DNA of 64,000 bases from an uncultured Bacilli bacterium. Its GTDB lineage: Bacteria > Bacillota_I > Bacilli_A > RFN20 > CAG-826. The DNA is taken from the NCBI GenBank assembly GCA_944327845.1, contig CALVHN010000001.1:73149-137148 (forward strand), given 5' to 3'. Within the stretch, counting starts at the first letter, position 1. The number at the start of each line of letters is the position of its first letter. The position numbers and the translations under genes were made by a program. The notes beneath the pieces are model-generated. The model made no database searches, was not told the origin of the DNA, and saw only the letters and a program-made list of their open reading frames with translations. Below, piece by piece: positions 1 to 9,214 of the stretch.

Positions 1-2195
1 CCATGCATATTTATAGTAATAGTGAAGACCACGGTTTGGTTTTATTAAGATCAAATTTAAATAACAATTATTTAACTGAATATAGTGAAAAAAGAAAATA
101 TACCTCTGAAGTTACAATTGCAGCTTATTCTAAAACTGATGTTAGATTCTTAGGATGGTATGATGAAAATAATGAGTTAGTTACTACAAATGCTGTCTAT
201 ACTTTTGTTATGCCTAACCATGATTATACTTTGGAAGCTAAATGGAATTATTTTAAAATTAACTACAATTTAAATGGTGGTACTAATAGTGAAAATAATC
301 CAGAATATTTTGATATAGATGATAATGAGATTATTCTTTCTAATCCAACAAGAAGTGATAAAGACTTTATAGGATGGAAATATAATGGTGAATTTATTGA
401 TAAAATCGATTCATCTATTATTAATAGTGGCAAAGATATAACGTTAGAAGCTGTTTGGAGTAATTATACATATAGTATTCTTGAGGATGATAATGGTGAT
501 AAATATATCAGTATCACTGGATGGGAAGAGCCAGGTGAAGAATTAGTTATTCCAGAAACAATGAATATAAATGGTGAAAATATTCCAGCAAAAGAAATTG
601 GAGCAAATGTATTTAAGGATAATAAAACATTAAAATCAGTTATTATGCCAGATACTATTACTACAATAGGAGAATATGCATTTTCAGGCTGCTCATCAAT
701 AGACTCAATTACTATTCCAGATAATGTTACTTTAATAGGAAATTATGCTTTCAATGGATGCTCTAATTTAGAAATAGTAACTATTAATGATAATAGTAAG
801 TTAACAACAATAGGAAGCTATGCTTTCTCAAGTTGTTCTTCCTTAACCTCAATTATTATCCCCGATAGTGTTACTGAGATTGGTTATAGTGCTTTCGAAG
901 GTTGCTCATCATTAACTTCAATAGTTATTCCAGATAGTGTTACTGAAATTGGTAATTTTGCTTTCTCTGGTTGCTCTAAACTTATTATCTACTGCGAAGT
1001 TACATCTAAACCTAATGGGTGGTATTCCTTGTGGAACCCTTCAAATCGCCTTATTGTGTGGGATTGTCTAAATTCAAACACTACAGAAGATGGGCTTGTT
1101 TATTACATGTATGAAAACGAAGATGGAACTAAATACATTGTTATTGATGCATATATAGGAACAGCGCCAGAAGTGATTATTCCAAATACAATTAATGTTA
1201 ATGGAGAAGAAATACCAGTTACTACGATTGGTTCTGATGCTTTCTATTCTTGTTCCTCTTTGATTTCAATAACCATACCTAGTAGTGTTACTTCAATAGA
1301 TTATTATGCTTTTGCTTCTTGCTCTAAACTCAGTACAGTAACATTCTCGGAAAATAGTCAATTAACTACGATTGGAGAATATGCTTTTAGAAATTGTTCC
1401 TCTTTAACTTCAATAACTATACCTAACAGTGTTACTACGATTCATCATGCTGCCTTTTTTGATTGCACTTCCTTAATTTCAATAACCATACCTAGTAGTG
1501 TTACTTCAATTTATGGTAGCCCTTTTTCTGAATGTTCTAAACTTAACATCTTTTGCGAAGTTACATCTAAACCCAAGGGATGGCCATCTAACTGGGATGA
1601 AGGCTCTTATGATGTTATATGGAATGCTCTTGGTGGTGGAGTATATAACAAATTTAAATATGCTATTCGTGTAGATGAATATAATGAATTATATATTGAA
1701 ATTTTAGATTACTTAGGAACTGAGACTAAAGTGGTCATCCCAAGTGCAATTAATGTTAATGGTGATAATATACTTGTTACTACAATTGGTGCAAGTGCTT
1801 TTGGATATTGTTCATCTTTAACTTCAATAACTATACCTAATAGTGTTACTACAATTGGTGCATATGCTTTTAAGTATTGCTCTAAACTCAGTACAGTAAC
1901 ATTCGCGGAAAATAGTCAATTAACTACGATTGGAGAATACGCTTTCTCTGAATGTTCATCTTTAACTTCAATAACTATACCTAATAGTGTTACTACAATT
2001 GGTGCATGTGCTTTTAAATCTTGTTCATCTTTAACTTCAATAACTATACCTAATAGTGTTACTACAATAGATTATTATGCTTTTAATTCTTGTTCTAAAC
2101 TTACCATCTACTGCGAAGCTACATCTAAACCCAAGGGATGGTCAGACAATTGGAATTTTTATGATTGTCCAGTTGTATGGGGCTATGTAGGATAA
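1..2195 (+). CDS. BspA-like leucine-rich repeat surface protein with InlB-type repeats (5' partial)
   Basis: Only the C-terminal 730 or so residues are in the window; the first ATG (base 3) falls inside a repeat, so the true start is upstream. Two InlB B-repeat (Listeria-Bacteroides) units come first, at about residues 38-82 and 83-150, each with an FLGW/FIGW core and ending in EAKW or EAVW. The rest is LRR_5/BspA-type repeats of about 23 residues with the recurring pattern SCSSLTSITIP.SVT.IG..AF. Three higher-order modules each end in a CE(V/A)TSKP.GW motif (near residues 332, 518 and 703). No sortase signal or C-terminal membrane helix is seen before the stop after VVWGYVG. The family is extracellular and commonly implicated in adhesion in gut and oral bacteria. 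The specific ligand cannot be read from sequence. Confidence 0.88.
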   Translation, partial: MHIYSNSEDHGLVLLRSNLNNNYLTEYSEKRKYTSEVTIAAYSKTDVRFLGWYDENNELVTTNAVYTFVMPNHDYTLEAKWNYFKINYNLNGGTNSENNPEYFDIDDNEIILSNPTRSDKDFIGWKYNGEFIDKIDSSIINSGKDITLEAVWSNYTYSILEDDNGDKYISITGWEEPGEELVIPETMNINGENIPAKEIGANVFKDNKTLKSVIMPDTITTIGEYAFSGCSSIDSITIPDNVTLIGNYAFNGCSNLEIVTINDNSKLTTIGSYAFSSCSSLTSIIIPDSVTEIGYSAFEGCSSLTSIVIPDSVTEIGNFAFSGCSKLIIYCEVTSKPNGWYSLWNPSNRLIVWDCLNSNTTEDGLVYYMYENEDGTKYIVIDAYIGTAPEVIIPNTINVNGEEIPVTTIGSDAFYSCSSLISITIPSSVTSIDYYAFASCSKLSTVTFSENSQLTTIGEYAFRNCSSLTSITIPNSVTTIHHAAFFDCTSLISITIPSSVTSIYGSPFSECSKLNIFCEVTSKPKGWPSNWDEGSYDVIWNALGGGVYNKFKYAIRVDEYNELYIEILDYLGTETKVVIPSAINVNGDNILVTTIGASAFGYCSSLTSITIPNSVTTIGAYAFKYCSKLSTVTFAENSQLTTIGEYAFSECSSLTSITIPNSVTTIGACAFKSCSSLTSITIPNSVTTIDYYAFNSCSKLTIYCEATSKPKGWSDNWNFYDCPVVWGYVG

Positions 2196-2221
2196 ATAAT
2201 AAATTTTAGAAATGGAGTAAT

Positions 2222-2968
2222 ATGTATTTAATTTTAGCAAAGAAAGAAAAAGGCGATAAAATCGCACCAATATACCTTTTGGTGGCACATTATCTTAGAA
2301 AATATGGTAAAGATGATTTCATCTTAGCGTATCCCGGATATTCTTCAAGACATTCTTATAAAAATGATAATTGTTTTGCTGGTCAAAAATTCATATGCGA
2401 CAAATTATATGACATTATAGGCAATAATAACACGGGTCTATTTGCTCATTTTATGAATCCTCAAGAAGCAAAGTATATGTCATTTTATCTTAATAAAAGA
2501 TGTCCTAATAGATATATGTTTTTGGATGCTTTATCTAGTAACAAGCAAGATCATTCTAAAATGTTAATTTTCTTTAGAAAAGAAGCTTATGATATATTTC
2601 TAAAGTTTTATAAAGATAGTAAAACACCTTCATTAAACATTCCAAGTCAGCTAATTAAAGCTTGTGTTATTGGTTCATCTAATCAAAGTGACAATACATA
2701 TTTACACCATCTTTATAACAAAAAAGCTGATAAAGGTGAGGCAGATTTATTTATAGTTAATAATGACTTTTTTGGCTTAGATAGTGAAAGGAAAATTGAA
2801 ATATTTATCAAAGATTCAATAATAAACTTTATTGAAAGTGGAGAGAGGCGTAATGATGATTATTTATATGGAATTTATCAAAGATTTACTGTTTCCAAAT
2901 CTATTGATATAGGTAATGGCAATAATACTTTATTAAATTTATTTAGAAATTTTATAGTTGAAAAATAA
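2222..2968 (+). CDS. hypothetical protein, 248 aa
   Basis: I do not recognise this protein. The ATG at 2222 follows a GGAG Shine-Dalgarno site and starts 26 bases after the BspA-like gene, so the two may be co-transcribed. The product is soluble in appearance, without signal peptide or membrane helices, rich in Lys, Tyr, Asn and Asp, and starts MYLILAKKEKGDK. It has no P-loop, no metal-binding cluster and no evident DNA-binding motif. Codon use is AT-rich like its neighbours. The next gene, a broken one, begins 52 bases downstream on the same strand. It lies in an accessory region, so strain-specific content is likely. Confidence 0.6.
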   Translation: MYLILAKKEKGDKIAPIYLLVAHYLRKYGKDDFILAYPGYSSRHSYKNDNCFAGQKFICDKLYDIIGNNNTGLFAHFMNPQEAKYMSFYLNKRCPNRYMFLDALSSNKQDHSKMLIFFRKEAYDIFLKFYKDSKTPSLNIPSQLIKACVIGSSNQSDNTYLHHLYNKKADKGEADLFIVNNDFFGLDSERKIEIFIKDSIINFIESGERRNDDYLYGIYQRFTVSKSIDIGNGNNTLLNLFRNFIVEK

Positions 2969-3020
2969 AATTTGTCGTCTAGTTTAATTTATTGATTGAA
3001 AGTTAGAAAGGTACATTTGT

Positions 3021-4137
3021 ATGAATCAAACAGAAATGTTTTGGCAAACATATTTGCAAATTGAAAAAGAAATGTTAGATATAGCAAAATATATTTATAT
3101 TACTGATGAAAATGCCGACAAACAATTAAATGTATATTCTTCCCATATCGCTAATTTATTAGTAAGAGTTTGTGTAGAAATAGAAGCGATATCAAAAGAA
3201 TTATATTATCGTTTAGGTGGTTCTAAACAACGTGGCGATAAGTCGTTAATGTTTGATACTGATTGTTTAAAATTAATAGATATAAATTATGCTACTTTTA
3301 AAAAAGAAGTTATTATAACTTGTCCATTATTTAACATTACTAAGGATGCTAATAAAAGATTTAATCCGCTTAAAAATGCGTATAAAAGGCAAGGTACAAG
3401 TTGGGAACGTGCCTATCAGGCGGGTAAAACATGATAGATATTCTTCATTGAGTAAAGGAACTGTTTGTAATTTAATACATGCTATTGGCGCATTATATTT
3501 ATTGAATATATACTATAAAAACATTAAATATCGTATTAAGTATAAGAATTTTTTAACATTTGATTTTTCTTTAGGCTCATCTATTTTTTCAGTAAATATG
3601 CCTGAGGAAGAATATGTGATAGATGTTATTAATAATTGTCAATGCCAAGCAAAATTACAATCTAATAGTAGTCCATATATTTTAAAATATACTGATGCAT
3701 CATATAAAAGAATTTTAGAAATTAACAACAAAATAGAAGAAGACATAAATAATTTTATTAAACAGCAGCCTGAATTTAATGAGAAAGAATTTCTTGATCA
3801 AATAAAAGTACAAAAAGATAAAGGTCGCGTAATACTATTTTCTGAATTATGTAAATATCGAATTAATAAAAAGATTCCTGTCAATTTATCTTTTAAAGAA
3901 AGAAAAAAACTTTTAATTGAAAGTGAAGAATGGAATAGTAATTTAATGAAAACAAGTGTTTCTAAAAAAGAAGATGAAATTACAGTGGAAAACATTCAAG
4001 AAGAGATAGATAATGCTGGAAAATCATATGGATTAAAATTACAAGAAAGTTTTGAAAAAGATAGATTCTTTCAAGCTACTAACAATGAAATATGTGAGTT
4101 AGTTCTAGACGATGGTAATATAAAATATAGCGTATAA
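3021..4137 (+). pseudogene. hypothetical protein gene interrupted by a +1 frameshift
   Basis: Two overlapping reading frames read as one protein of about 370 residues. The first frame (start 3021, with AGAAAGG upstream) runs through WERAYQA and stops at 3432-3434. The second frame continues as VKHDRYSSLSKG and ends at 4137. Removing one G from the GGG at 3422-3424 joins them as WERAYQAVKHDRYSSLS, which looks like a natural AY..VKH.R motif of the sort seen in HEPN-like hypothetical proteins (inference). The N-terminal part starts MNQTEMFWQTYLQIEKEM and is helical. The C-terminal 100 residues are Lys/Glu-rich and helical. This could be a true pseudogene, a phase-variable site or an assembly/sequencing indel. 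I see no classic slippery site that would make it programmed. Confidence 0.6.
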
Positions 4138-4992
4138 ATTTGTAAGTGTAAAATTCAAAATAAATTCAGTATTATGTTTAAAATTGGAGATTAAACATTT
4201 AAATGTACGAATATATAGATTAGGAAGTTTTATTAAAAACAATTTATTTATAACTATTAATAAGTTTATTTATGTATAAGTGTATAAGTATTTTTATATA
4301 TGAAATTATATATAATTTAACGTTAAAATATTATTTCATATGTAGGTGATAATTGTTTATTAATTGTATATCTTTTAAAGATAAAACAAACAGCCATATG
4401 CCATGAAAAGTTGCAGCCATATGCTACGAAAATTAACAGCCAAATGCTTCGAAATTTTTAAAAAAGCTTGATAGTTAACGGCTTTTTCGCGATTTCATAA
4501 TATGAGTAAAAATACGTTAATAGAATAATAGCAAATCAATAAAACGAAATCTTAATTTATGCAAAGAAAGTGTATTTTCTTAAAATTCATTCGATAATTT
4601 TATGCGAATTAAATTGAATTTTAATTATATTAGAAATTTGAATTTGTATTATATAATTTAAAAAAAGAAATTGGAGTATGTTAATTTCATAGAAAATTTA
4701 CTCAAGTTCTTTTTAGTTAATGTTGCTAATAATTTTATAAAAATACCCAATAAGAAAAATAAAAAAATTTGATATTAAAAACAAATAATGAAAACTTATT
4801 AATTGAAAAGATATTTAATTCATCAATTTCTAATCAAAACTATGAACTTATAAGGTATTAAAAATATCTTTTTATTTACAAATATTGTAAATTAGGAAGT
4901 AGATATAGAATTTATAAATTTTAAAAACTAACTCATTATTTACAATTTTTACTAATTAAAAATGTTTTAATAAAGTTAAAGGAGCTTAATAT
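4138..4992. other. 855-base gene-poor, very AT-rich intergenic stretch
   Basis: No open frame with a credible start and ribosome binding site is seen on either strand. The only clear structure is the three-copy 23-bp tandem repeat at 4391-4459, followed by a less AT-rich patch at about 4463-4500. One short open stretch near 4770-4860 ends in a stop but has only a TTG start and no Shine-Dalgarno site. The region may hold remnants of a mobile element or decayed genes. Confidence 0.5.
4391..4459. repeat. three tandem imperfect 23-bp repeats
   Basis: Units at 4391-4413, 4414-4436 and 4437-4459 share CAGCCA(T/A)ATGC and then (C/T)GAAA in the second half, with exact 23-base spacing. They sit in otherwise featureless AT-rich DNA and are more GC-rich than their surroundings. 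Arrays of two or three ~20-bp repeats occur at the termini of some insertion sequences, notably the IS21 family. No transposase gene is nearby, so an orphaned IS end is only a hypothesis. With no spacers this is not a CRISPR array. Confidence 0.75.
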
Positions 4993-5148
4993 ATGTATAA
5001 AACATTAATAATTGAATATTCACCTAAAGCAGAAATAATGGCAAAAAGAATAGAAGAAGAATCAAATAAAATGTTATTAGAAGGATATGAACTTGTTTCA
5101 GTATCAATTACAGGTTCAGCAAAAGGAATTTTGGTATTTAAAAACTAA
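4993..5148 (+). CDS. small 51-aa protein, DUF4177-like
   Basis: A short gene with a good AAAGGAG Shine-Dalgarno site about 8 bases before the ATG. The product starts MYKTLIIEYSPKAEIMAKRI, continues with an acidic helix and ends in a beta-rich segment GYELVSVSITGSAKGILVFK. The arrangement (YK...EYSPKA...EEG(Y/W)ELV...KGILVF) resembles the short DUF4177-type proteins of Bacillota, whose function is unknown. The strong ribosome binding site and amphipathic pattern argue that it is real. It stands alone between two unrecognised regions. Confidence 0.6.
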   Translation: MYKTLIIEYSPKAEIMAKRIEEESNKMLLEGYELVSVSITGSAKGILVFKN

Positions 5149-5302
5149 ATTGATAATAATTTCTTTATCTATATTTTCTTATATTTTTATACAAAGAAAT
5201 ATAATTAAAGCAAAAATTTTAAGTTTTAAACCATTATTATTTTTAATAATTTTTTAGATGATAATTTATTAATAGTTCTAAAAATAAAAGGAAATAAAAA
5301 GT

Positions 5303-5725
5303 ATGGAAAAGAATGAAAATCAAGAAATTAAAGATACTATTAAACATCAAAGAAAGAAAAAAGATACACTTATTAAAATAAAAAATTTAGATATATCTTT
5401 AAAAGAAAAAGAAAATGGTGAAAGTTATTTTCTTAATAATATTAAAAAATCATTTATTAAATATTTTGGATTTATATCTAATAATGGACTTCCTTATTCT
5501 TTTGGTGCTAGTTTATGGTGTGCTTTATCTAATAATACTTTAGAAGAACATACTAAAGAAGAATTAAATAATTTTGATCAAATCTATAATCTATTTAATT
5601 TATTAAATGAAGAAAATAAGTTAGATAATATTATTAAAAAAGCTAAAACTTATTTATCTAATATTAAAAATTTTTACGATGAAGAATGGTCTTTTGAAAT
5701 TATTAATTCAGAAAATAATGAATAA
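5303..5725 (+). CDS. hypothetical protein, 140 aa
   Basis: Not recognised. The ATG at 5303 follows an AAAGGAA site about 9 bases upstream. The first 45 residues are highly charged (MEKNENQEIKDTIKHQRKKK...) and probably helical. The middle contains an aromatic segment (IKYFGFISNNGLPYSFGASL). No signal peptide or clear membrane helix is seen. In the same frame, after a single TAA stop, another 60 codons stay open to 5911, so this may be the front part of a longer gene cut by a nonsense mutation. Confidence 0.5.
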   Translation: MEKNENQEIKDTIKHQRKKKDTLIKIKNLDISLKEKENGESYFLNNIKKSFIKYFGFISNNGLPYSFGASLWCALSNNTLEEHTKEELNNFDQIYNLFNLLNEENKLDNIIKKAKTYLSNIKNFYDEEWSFEIINSENNE

Positions 5726-5728
5726 ATA

Positions 5729-5911
5729 GTGAGGATTAGCAACCTTCTCGATAAAAATTTCTATCTTGAAACAAATATTTTTTCAGGGATTGATTTTAAA
5801 AAATGTCGATATTTTAAATTTTTTCTTGAATGTGTAATTAAAGATGATTTAGGAATTTATGAACTAAAAGATTTAAAAAAGTTTGAGATTCTATATTCAC
5901 CTTTTATATAA
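5729..5911 (+). CDS. possible 60-aa ORF or in-frame continuation of the preceding gene
   Basis: Opens with GTG one codon after the TAA that ends the preceding gene, in the same frame. There is no Shine-Dalgarno site. The predicted peptide (VRISNLLDKNFYLETNIFSG and onward) has no recognisable domain. Its first codons (AGG, AGC, CTC) are uncommon in this AT-rich genome, which argues against translation from here. It is listed because together with 5303-5725 it could represent one gene of about 203 codons with a nonsense codon at 5723-5725. Confidence 0.2.
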   Translation: MRISNLLDKNFYLETNIFSGIDFKKCRYFKFFLECVIKDDLGIYELKDLKKFEILYSPFI

Positions 5912-6047
5912 GAAAAGAAGAAATAAATTTATATCAAAAAATAAAAAACTAGTACAATTCTTACTTATAAAATATTAAAAAATATTCATTGATAAGTGAT
6001 TAAAAATGAGAAAAAAAAATTAATTTAGGAGGCTTTTTACTAAAAAA

Positions 6048-6323
6048 TCACATATTTTCCTTAATATCATTTTGCATTTCTTTACTTGCTTTTAAAAAAC
6101 CTTCAAGAACAAAATGATAATATCTTTTTAAGTTTTGATCTTTAATTTTGTTTAAGTTTTTATTTAACATTAATTCTTCTCTATTTGAATCAGTTACAGG
6201 AATGTTGTTCTCTAATTTAAAATTAATAACATCTTTAACAACATTCATTCTTTTTTCATATAAATTAATGATCTTTTCATCAATTTCATCAATTATTTCT
6301 CGATAAGTATTTAGTTTATTCAT
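6048..6323 (-). CDS. chorismate mutase, AroQ type
   Basis: A 91-residue all-helical protein of the usual length of monofunctional AroQ chorismate mutases, which convert chorismate to prephenate for Phe/Tyr synthesis. The pattern YREIIDEIDEKIINLYEKRM, then a Lys near residue 36 (FKLENNIPV), then D-x-NREEL, matches the AroQ signature with the Arg, Arg, Lys and Arg/Glu active-site positions. AGGAGG precedes the ATG at 6323. It is the last gene of a three-gene minus-strand run, 13 bases after the permease gene. No other aromatic-pathway gene is in the window, so its partner enzymes must lie elsewhere or the activity serves another purpose. Confidence 0.85.
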   Translation of the reverse strand: MNKLNTYREIIDEIDEKIINLYEKRMNVVKDVINFKLENNIPVTDSNREELMLNKNLNKIKDQNLKRYYHFVLEGFLKASKEMQNDIKENM

Positions 6324-6336
6324 AAAATATTTCCTC

Positions 6337-7785
6337 CTAAAATATTAATAATCCTAAAGGATAAGCTATTAATAAAGATAAAATAACTGCAATAAGCATT
6401 AATATTAATCCATATATAAAAACATCTTTTGTTGAACAACTTTCACTAGACGAAATTATTGCAATATGTGGCATAGCAGGAGGAGTAGCAAAAGCAAAGC
6501 TTGACAGCATTCCGATAATACAAATTAAAGCATTTAAATTAATTGAAGTGGAAGTAGATAATAAAATTGTACTAGCTACAGTTGCTACTAAAGTTGCAGT
6601 AACCATATTTGAGCTTAAATTTGTTTGAATAATTGCCCAAACAATAAAAACAATTAAAAGAACAATTCCAGGAAGAGAAATAAGTAAAGGTCCTAAATTA
6701 TTTTCTAAGTATGGAATAATTCCTATTGAATCACTTTTTATTGCTTCCCCTAAACATAAAGTAGCAGCACACATTATTAAACTTCCCCAAGGTACACCAT
6801 TTTTAAATGCATCATCAATTTTAATAATTGGTTCATTATCAATTCGAATAATACATAAAGCAAGTACTCCTAAAATTGGGGGCATAGCAGTTCCATATTT
6901 ATTAAAGAATAAATATATTGGTTCATAAATATATTCAAAAAGAGATGGAAGTATCCATAAAAATAAAATAGTAATAAAAATTATTAAAGTAATGATCTCT
7001 TTTTTATTAATTTTAGGTAATTCATCTTTTAATTTTGTTAAATTATCAAACTTAATTTTTTTAATATCTGGTTTAATAAATAAAATTAAAACAAAATACA
7101 TTAAAAGAAATAAAATTAATCCAGTAGGAAAAGCAAGACCAATATATTCAAAAGTAGAAACATCAATATTTGCAGCATTCATTGCTAAAACTGGAAAAAC
7201 ATGAGCAATAGGAGTGATCCCACTACTAATAGATACACTAAACCCAAGTCCTAGCATTAAAACCTTGCTAATCCTATCTTTTTTATCAATATTTAATATA
7301 TCTAATATTTCATTTAATATTGGAAGTAAGACTAAAAATAGAACACTAGGAGAGATAAATAAACCTAAAATTAAACTAGCTAATAAGAAGAAAAAGATAA
7401 ATAAATATCCATTTTTTCTTGCTAGTTTAAAATTAATAAAAGATATCGCTACTCTTTTAATAAAAGAAGTTTTACTTAAAGCATAAGTACAAATAAAAGT
7501 AAAAAGTAAGAAAATAAATGTTGAATTTCCAAAACTTGTAGTAAAGACTTTAGCAAAACCAAAACTTGGAATAAAACCTAAAGCAAAGATACATAATAAA
7601 GAAGGCCAATCTATTCCAATTGTTAGCCATAAAATTAAAACTCCTAAAAAGATAAATAAAACTCCAAATGCTTCACTAGAAAAGCCATTGACAGCAGGAA
7701 TAAATTGTCCAACAAAACATAAAATAAGAGATATTGGAATAATGATTAAACGAAATATTTTATTATCTTTTAATTTAGTTTTCAT
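6337..7785 (-). CDS. SLC13/DASS-type anion or dicarboxylate permease
   Basis: A 482-residue integral membrane protein with about 11-12 hydrophobic segments, starting MKTKLKDNKIFRLIIIPISL. The length, the paired half-repeats each with a hairpin-like Ser/Pro/Asn motif (FISPSVLFLVLLPI near residue 145; TNLSSNMVTATLV near residue 390) and the SGITPIAHVFPV segment fit the SLC13/DASS (sodium:sulfate/dicarboxylate symporter) superfamily. The first motif is SPS rather than the canonical SNT, so substrate and coupling ion are uncertain. Its start overlaps the end of the upstream U32-family gene by 11 bases, implying co-translation, and it is followed by chorismate mutase. Confidence 0.7.
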   Translation of the reverse strand: MKTKLKDNKIFRLIIIPISLILCFVGQFIPAVNGFSSEAFGVLFIFLGVLILWLTIGIDWPSLLCIFALGFIPSFGFAKVFTTSFGNSTFIFLLFTFICTYALSKTSFIKRVAISFINFKLARKNGYLFIFFFLLASLILGLFISPSVLFLVLLPILNEILDILNIDKKDRISKVLMLGLGFSVSISSGITPIAHVFPVLAMNAANIDVSTFEYIGLAFPTGLILFLLMYFVLILFIKPDIKKIKFDNLTKLKDELPKINKKEIITLIIFITILFLWILPSLFEYIYEPIYLFFNKYGTAMPPILGVLALCIIRIDNEPIIKIDDAFKNGVPWGSLIMCAATLCLGEAIKSDSIGIIPYLENNLGPLLISLPGIVLLIVFIVWAIIQTNLSSNMVTATLVATVASTILLSTSTSINLNALICIIGMLSSFAFATPPAMPHIAIISSSESCSTKDVFIYGLILMLIAVILSLLIAYPLGLLIF

Positions 7786-8995
7786 TTTCTTCTTTCATTC
7801 TTAAAATATCATATCTATTTAATTTATAAGGACATTTTAAATATACTCTTTCTTTGATCTTTTTAACTTCATCTATTTTTTCATTATTTGGATTGATTAT
7901 TTCATTAACTTTAAAAGATTTATTAAAGTTTTCTCCGTTTGATAATATTTCTAAACAATCTCCAAGTTTAAATTTATTACGGTGTTCAACTAAAATATAT
8001 CCATTATCTAAAGATTCAATAACGACTGCAACATATTTATAAGTAGAAGTAAGTTTAGAAGTTAGGATGTTAGTTTTTGAATTAGAATTAAAATAAAATC
8101 CTGTGGTAAATGCTCTATTTGATGTTTTATGTAGTTCATTAATATAATCAAAAGAAACTTTATTATTATAAAAATCATCAATTGCTCGACGATAAGCATT
8201 AACAACAGTACCAACATAATAATTAGATTTCATTCTTCCTTCAATTTTTAAACTTTTAATATTTGCTTTACTAAGTTCCTTTATATGTTCAATCATACAT
8301 AAGTCTTTGCTATTTAGAATATATGTTCCTCTTTCATCTTCTAAAATTGGATAATATTCTTCTTGATCAATATCATTTTTAATTCCTAAAGCATAGTTCC
8401 ATCTACAAGGTTGAGCACATTCTCCTTTATTAGAATCTCTTCCAGTTAAATAATTCGATAATAAACATCTTCCACTATAAGAAATACACATCGCTCCATG
8501 AGCAAAGCACTCGATATCAATATCTTGACCAACAAAATCTTTTATTTCTTTTATTTCGTTAAGTGATAGTTCTCTAGCTAAAACTAATCTTTTAGCGCCA
8601 AGTTCAACCCACATTTTTGCTGAATATTTGTTTGTGATATTTGCTTGAGTAGATACATGTAACTCTAAAGAAGTATATTTTTTAACTAAGCTAGCTATTC
8701 CTAAATCACTAACAATAATTCCATCAACATGATTTTCATCTAAGAATTTTAAATAATCTACTAATCCATCAAAATCTTCATTATGAGCTAAAATATTTAC
8801 GGTAATATACACTTTTACATTATGTTCATGAGCATAATTTACCGCTTTAATAATTTCATTTTCATCAAAATTATTGCTAAAAGCTCTTAAACCAAATTTT
8901 TTTCCAGCAAAATAAACAGCATTTGCTCCAAAATGGATTGCAGTAACAAGTCTTTCATAATCGCCACATGGAGCTAATAATTCTAATTTTTCCAT
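7775..8995 (-). CDS. U32 family protein, TrhP/YrrO-like tRNA hydroxylation factor
   Basis: A 406-residue protein starting MEKLELLAPCGDYERLVTAI, the hallmark of the U32 'collagenase-like protease' family. It has the family Cys cluster CFAHGAMCISYSGRCLLSNY and then GECAQPCRW at about residues 163-202, and the ILNSKDLCMIEHI and KIEGRMKSNYYV motifs. Bacterial members such as TrhP and RlhA act in prephenate-dependent 5-hydroxyuridine formation in tRNA or rRNA rather than in proteolysis. Prephenate is the product of the chorismate mutase at the end of this operon, which makes the TrhP assignment attractive. A TAATAT -10 box at 9007-9002 lies six bases before the ATG and no Shine-Dalgarno is seen, so the transcript is probably leaderless. 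Confidence 0.85.
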   Translation of the reverse strand: MEKLELLAPCGDYERLVTAIHFGANAVYFAGKKFGLRAFSNNFDENEIIKAVNYAHEHNVKVYITVNILAHNEDFDGLVDYLKFLDENHVDGIIVSDLGIASLVKKYTSLELHVSTQANITNKYSAKMWVELGAKRLVLARELSLNEIKEIKDFVGQDIDIECFAHGAMCISYSGRCLLSNYLTGRDSNKGECAQPCRWNYALGIKNDIDQEEYYPILEDERGTYILNSKDLCMIEHIKELSKANIKSLKIEGRMKSNYYVGTVVNAYRRAIDDFYNNKVSFDYINELHKTSNRAFTTGFYFNSNSKTNILTSKLTSTYKYVAVVIESLDNGYILVEHRNKFKLGDCLEILSNGENFNKSFKVNEIINPNNEKIDEVKKIKERVYLKCPYKLNRYDILRMKEENEN

Positions 8996-9153
8996 GAAAA
9001 TATATTAAGTTAAATTAAGTAAAAATTAAATTAAATCTTTTAAAATTTTTATTATTGTTAAAAGAATATAAATTCGTTTAAATTTGATAACTCAATAATT
9101 TTATTATTTTATTAGGATTAAAATAGTAAAAATATAATTTTTTATCAAAAATA

Positions 9154-9188
9154 AAAACCCTCAAATTTTCGAAAAATATGAGGGTTTT
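9154..9188. terminator. bidirectional intrinsic terminator
   Basis: The perfect 10-bp inverted repeat AAAACCCTCA (9154-9163) / TGAGGGTTTT (9179-9188) is flanked by T-rich runs in both directions. It lies just downstream of the purine permease gene on the minus strand. Confidence 0.85.
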
Positions 9189-9214
9189 AAAGGTTTTTTT
9201 AAATTTTTAATGAT

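Noticed and set aside
3346-3434. Programmed +1 frameshifting to make one protein
   Set aside because: No shift-prone stop context, slippery codon pair or stimulatory structure is evident; a single-base insertion in GGG explains it more simply.
4391-4459. CRISPR-like repeat array
   Set aside because: Units are directly abutting with no spacers, only three imperfect copies, and no cas genes are in the window.
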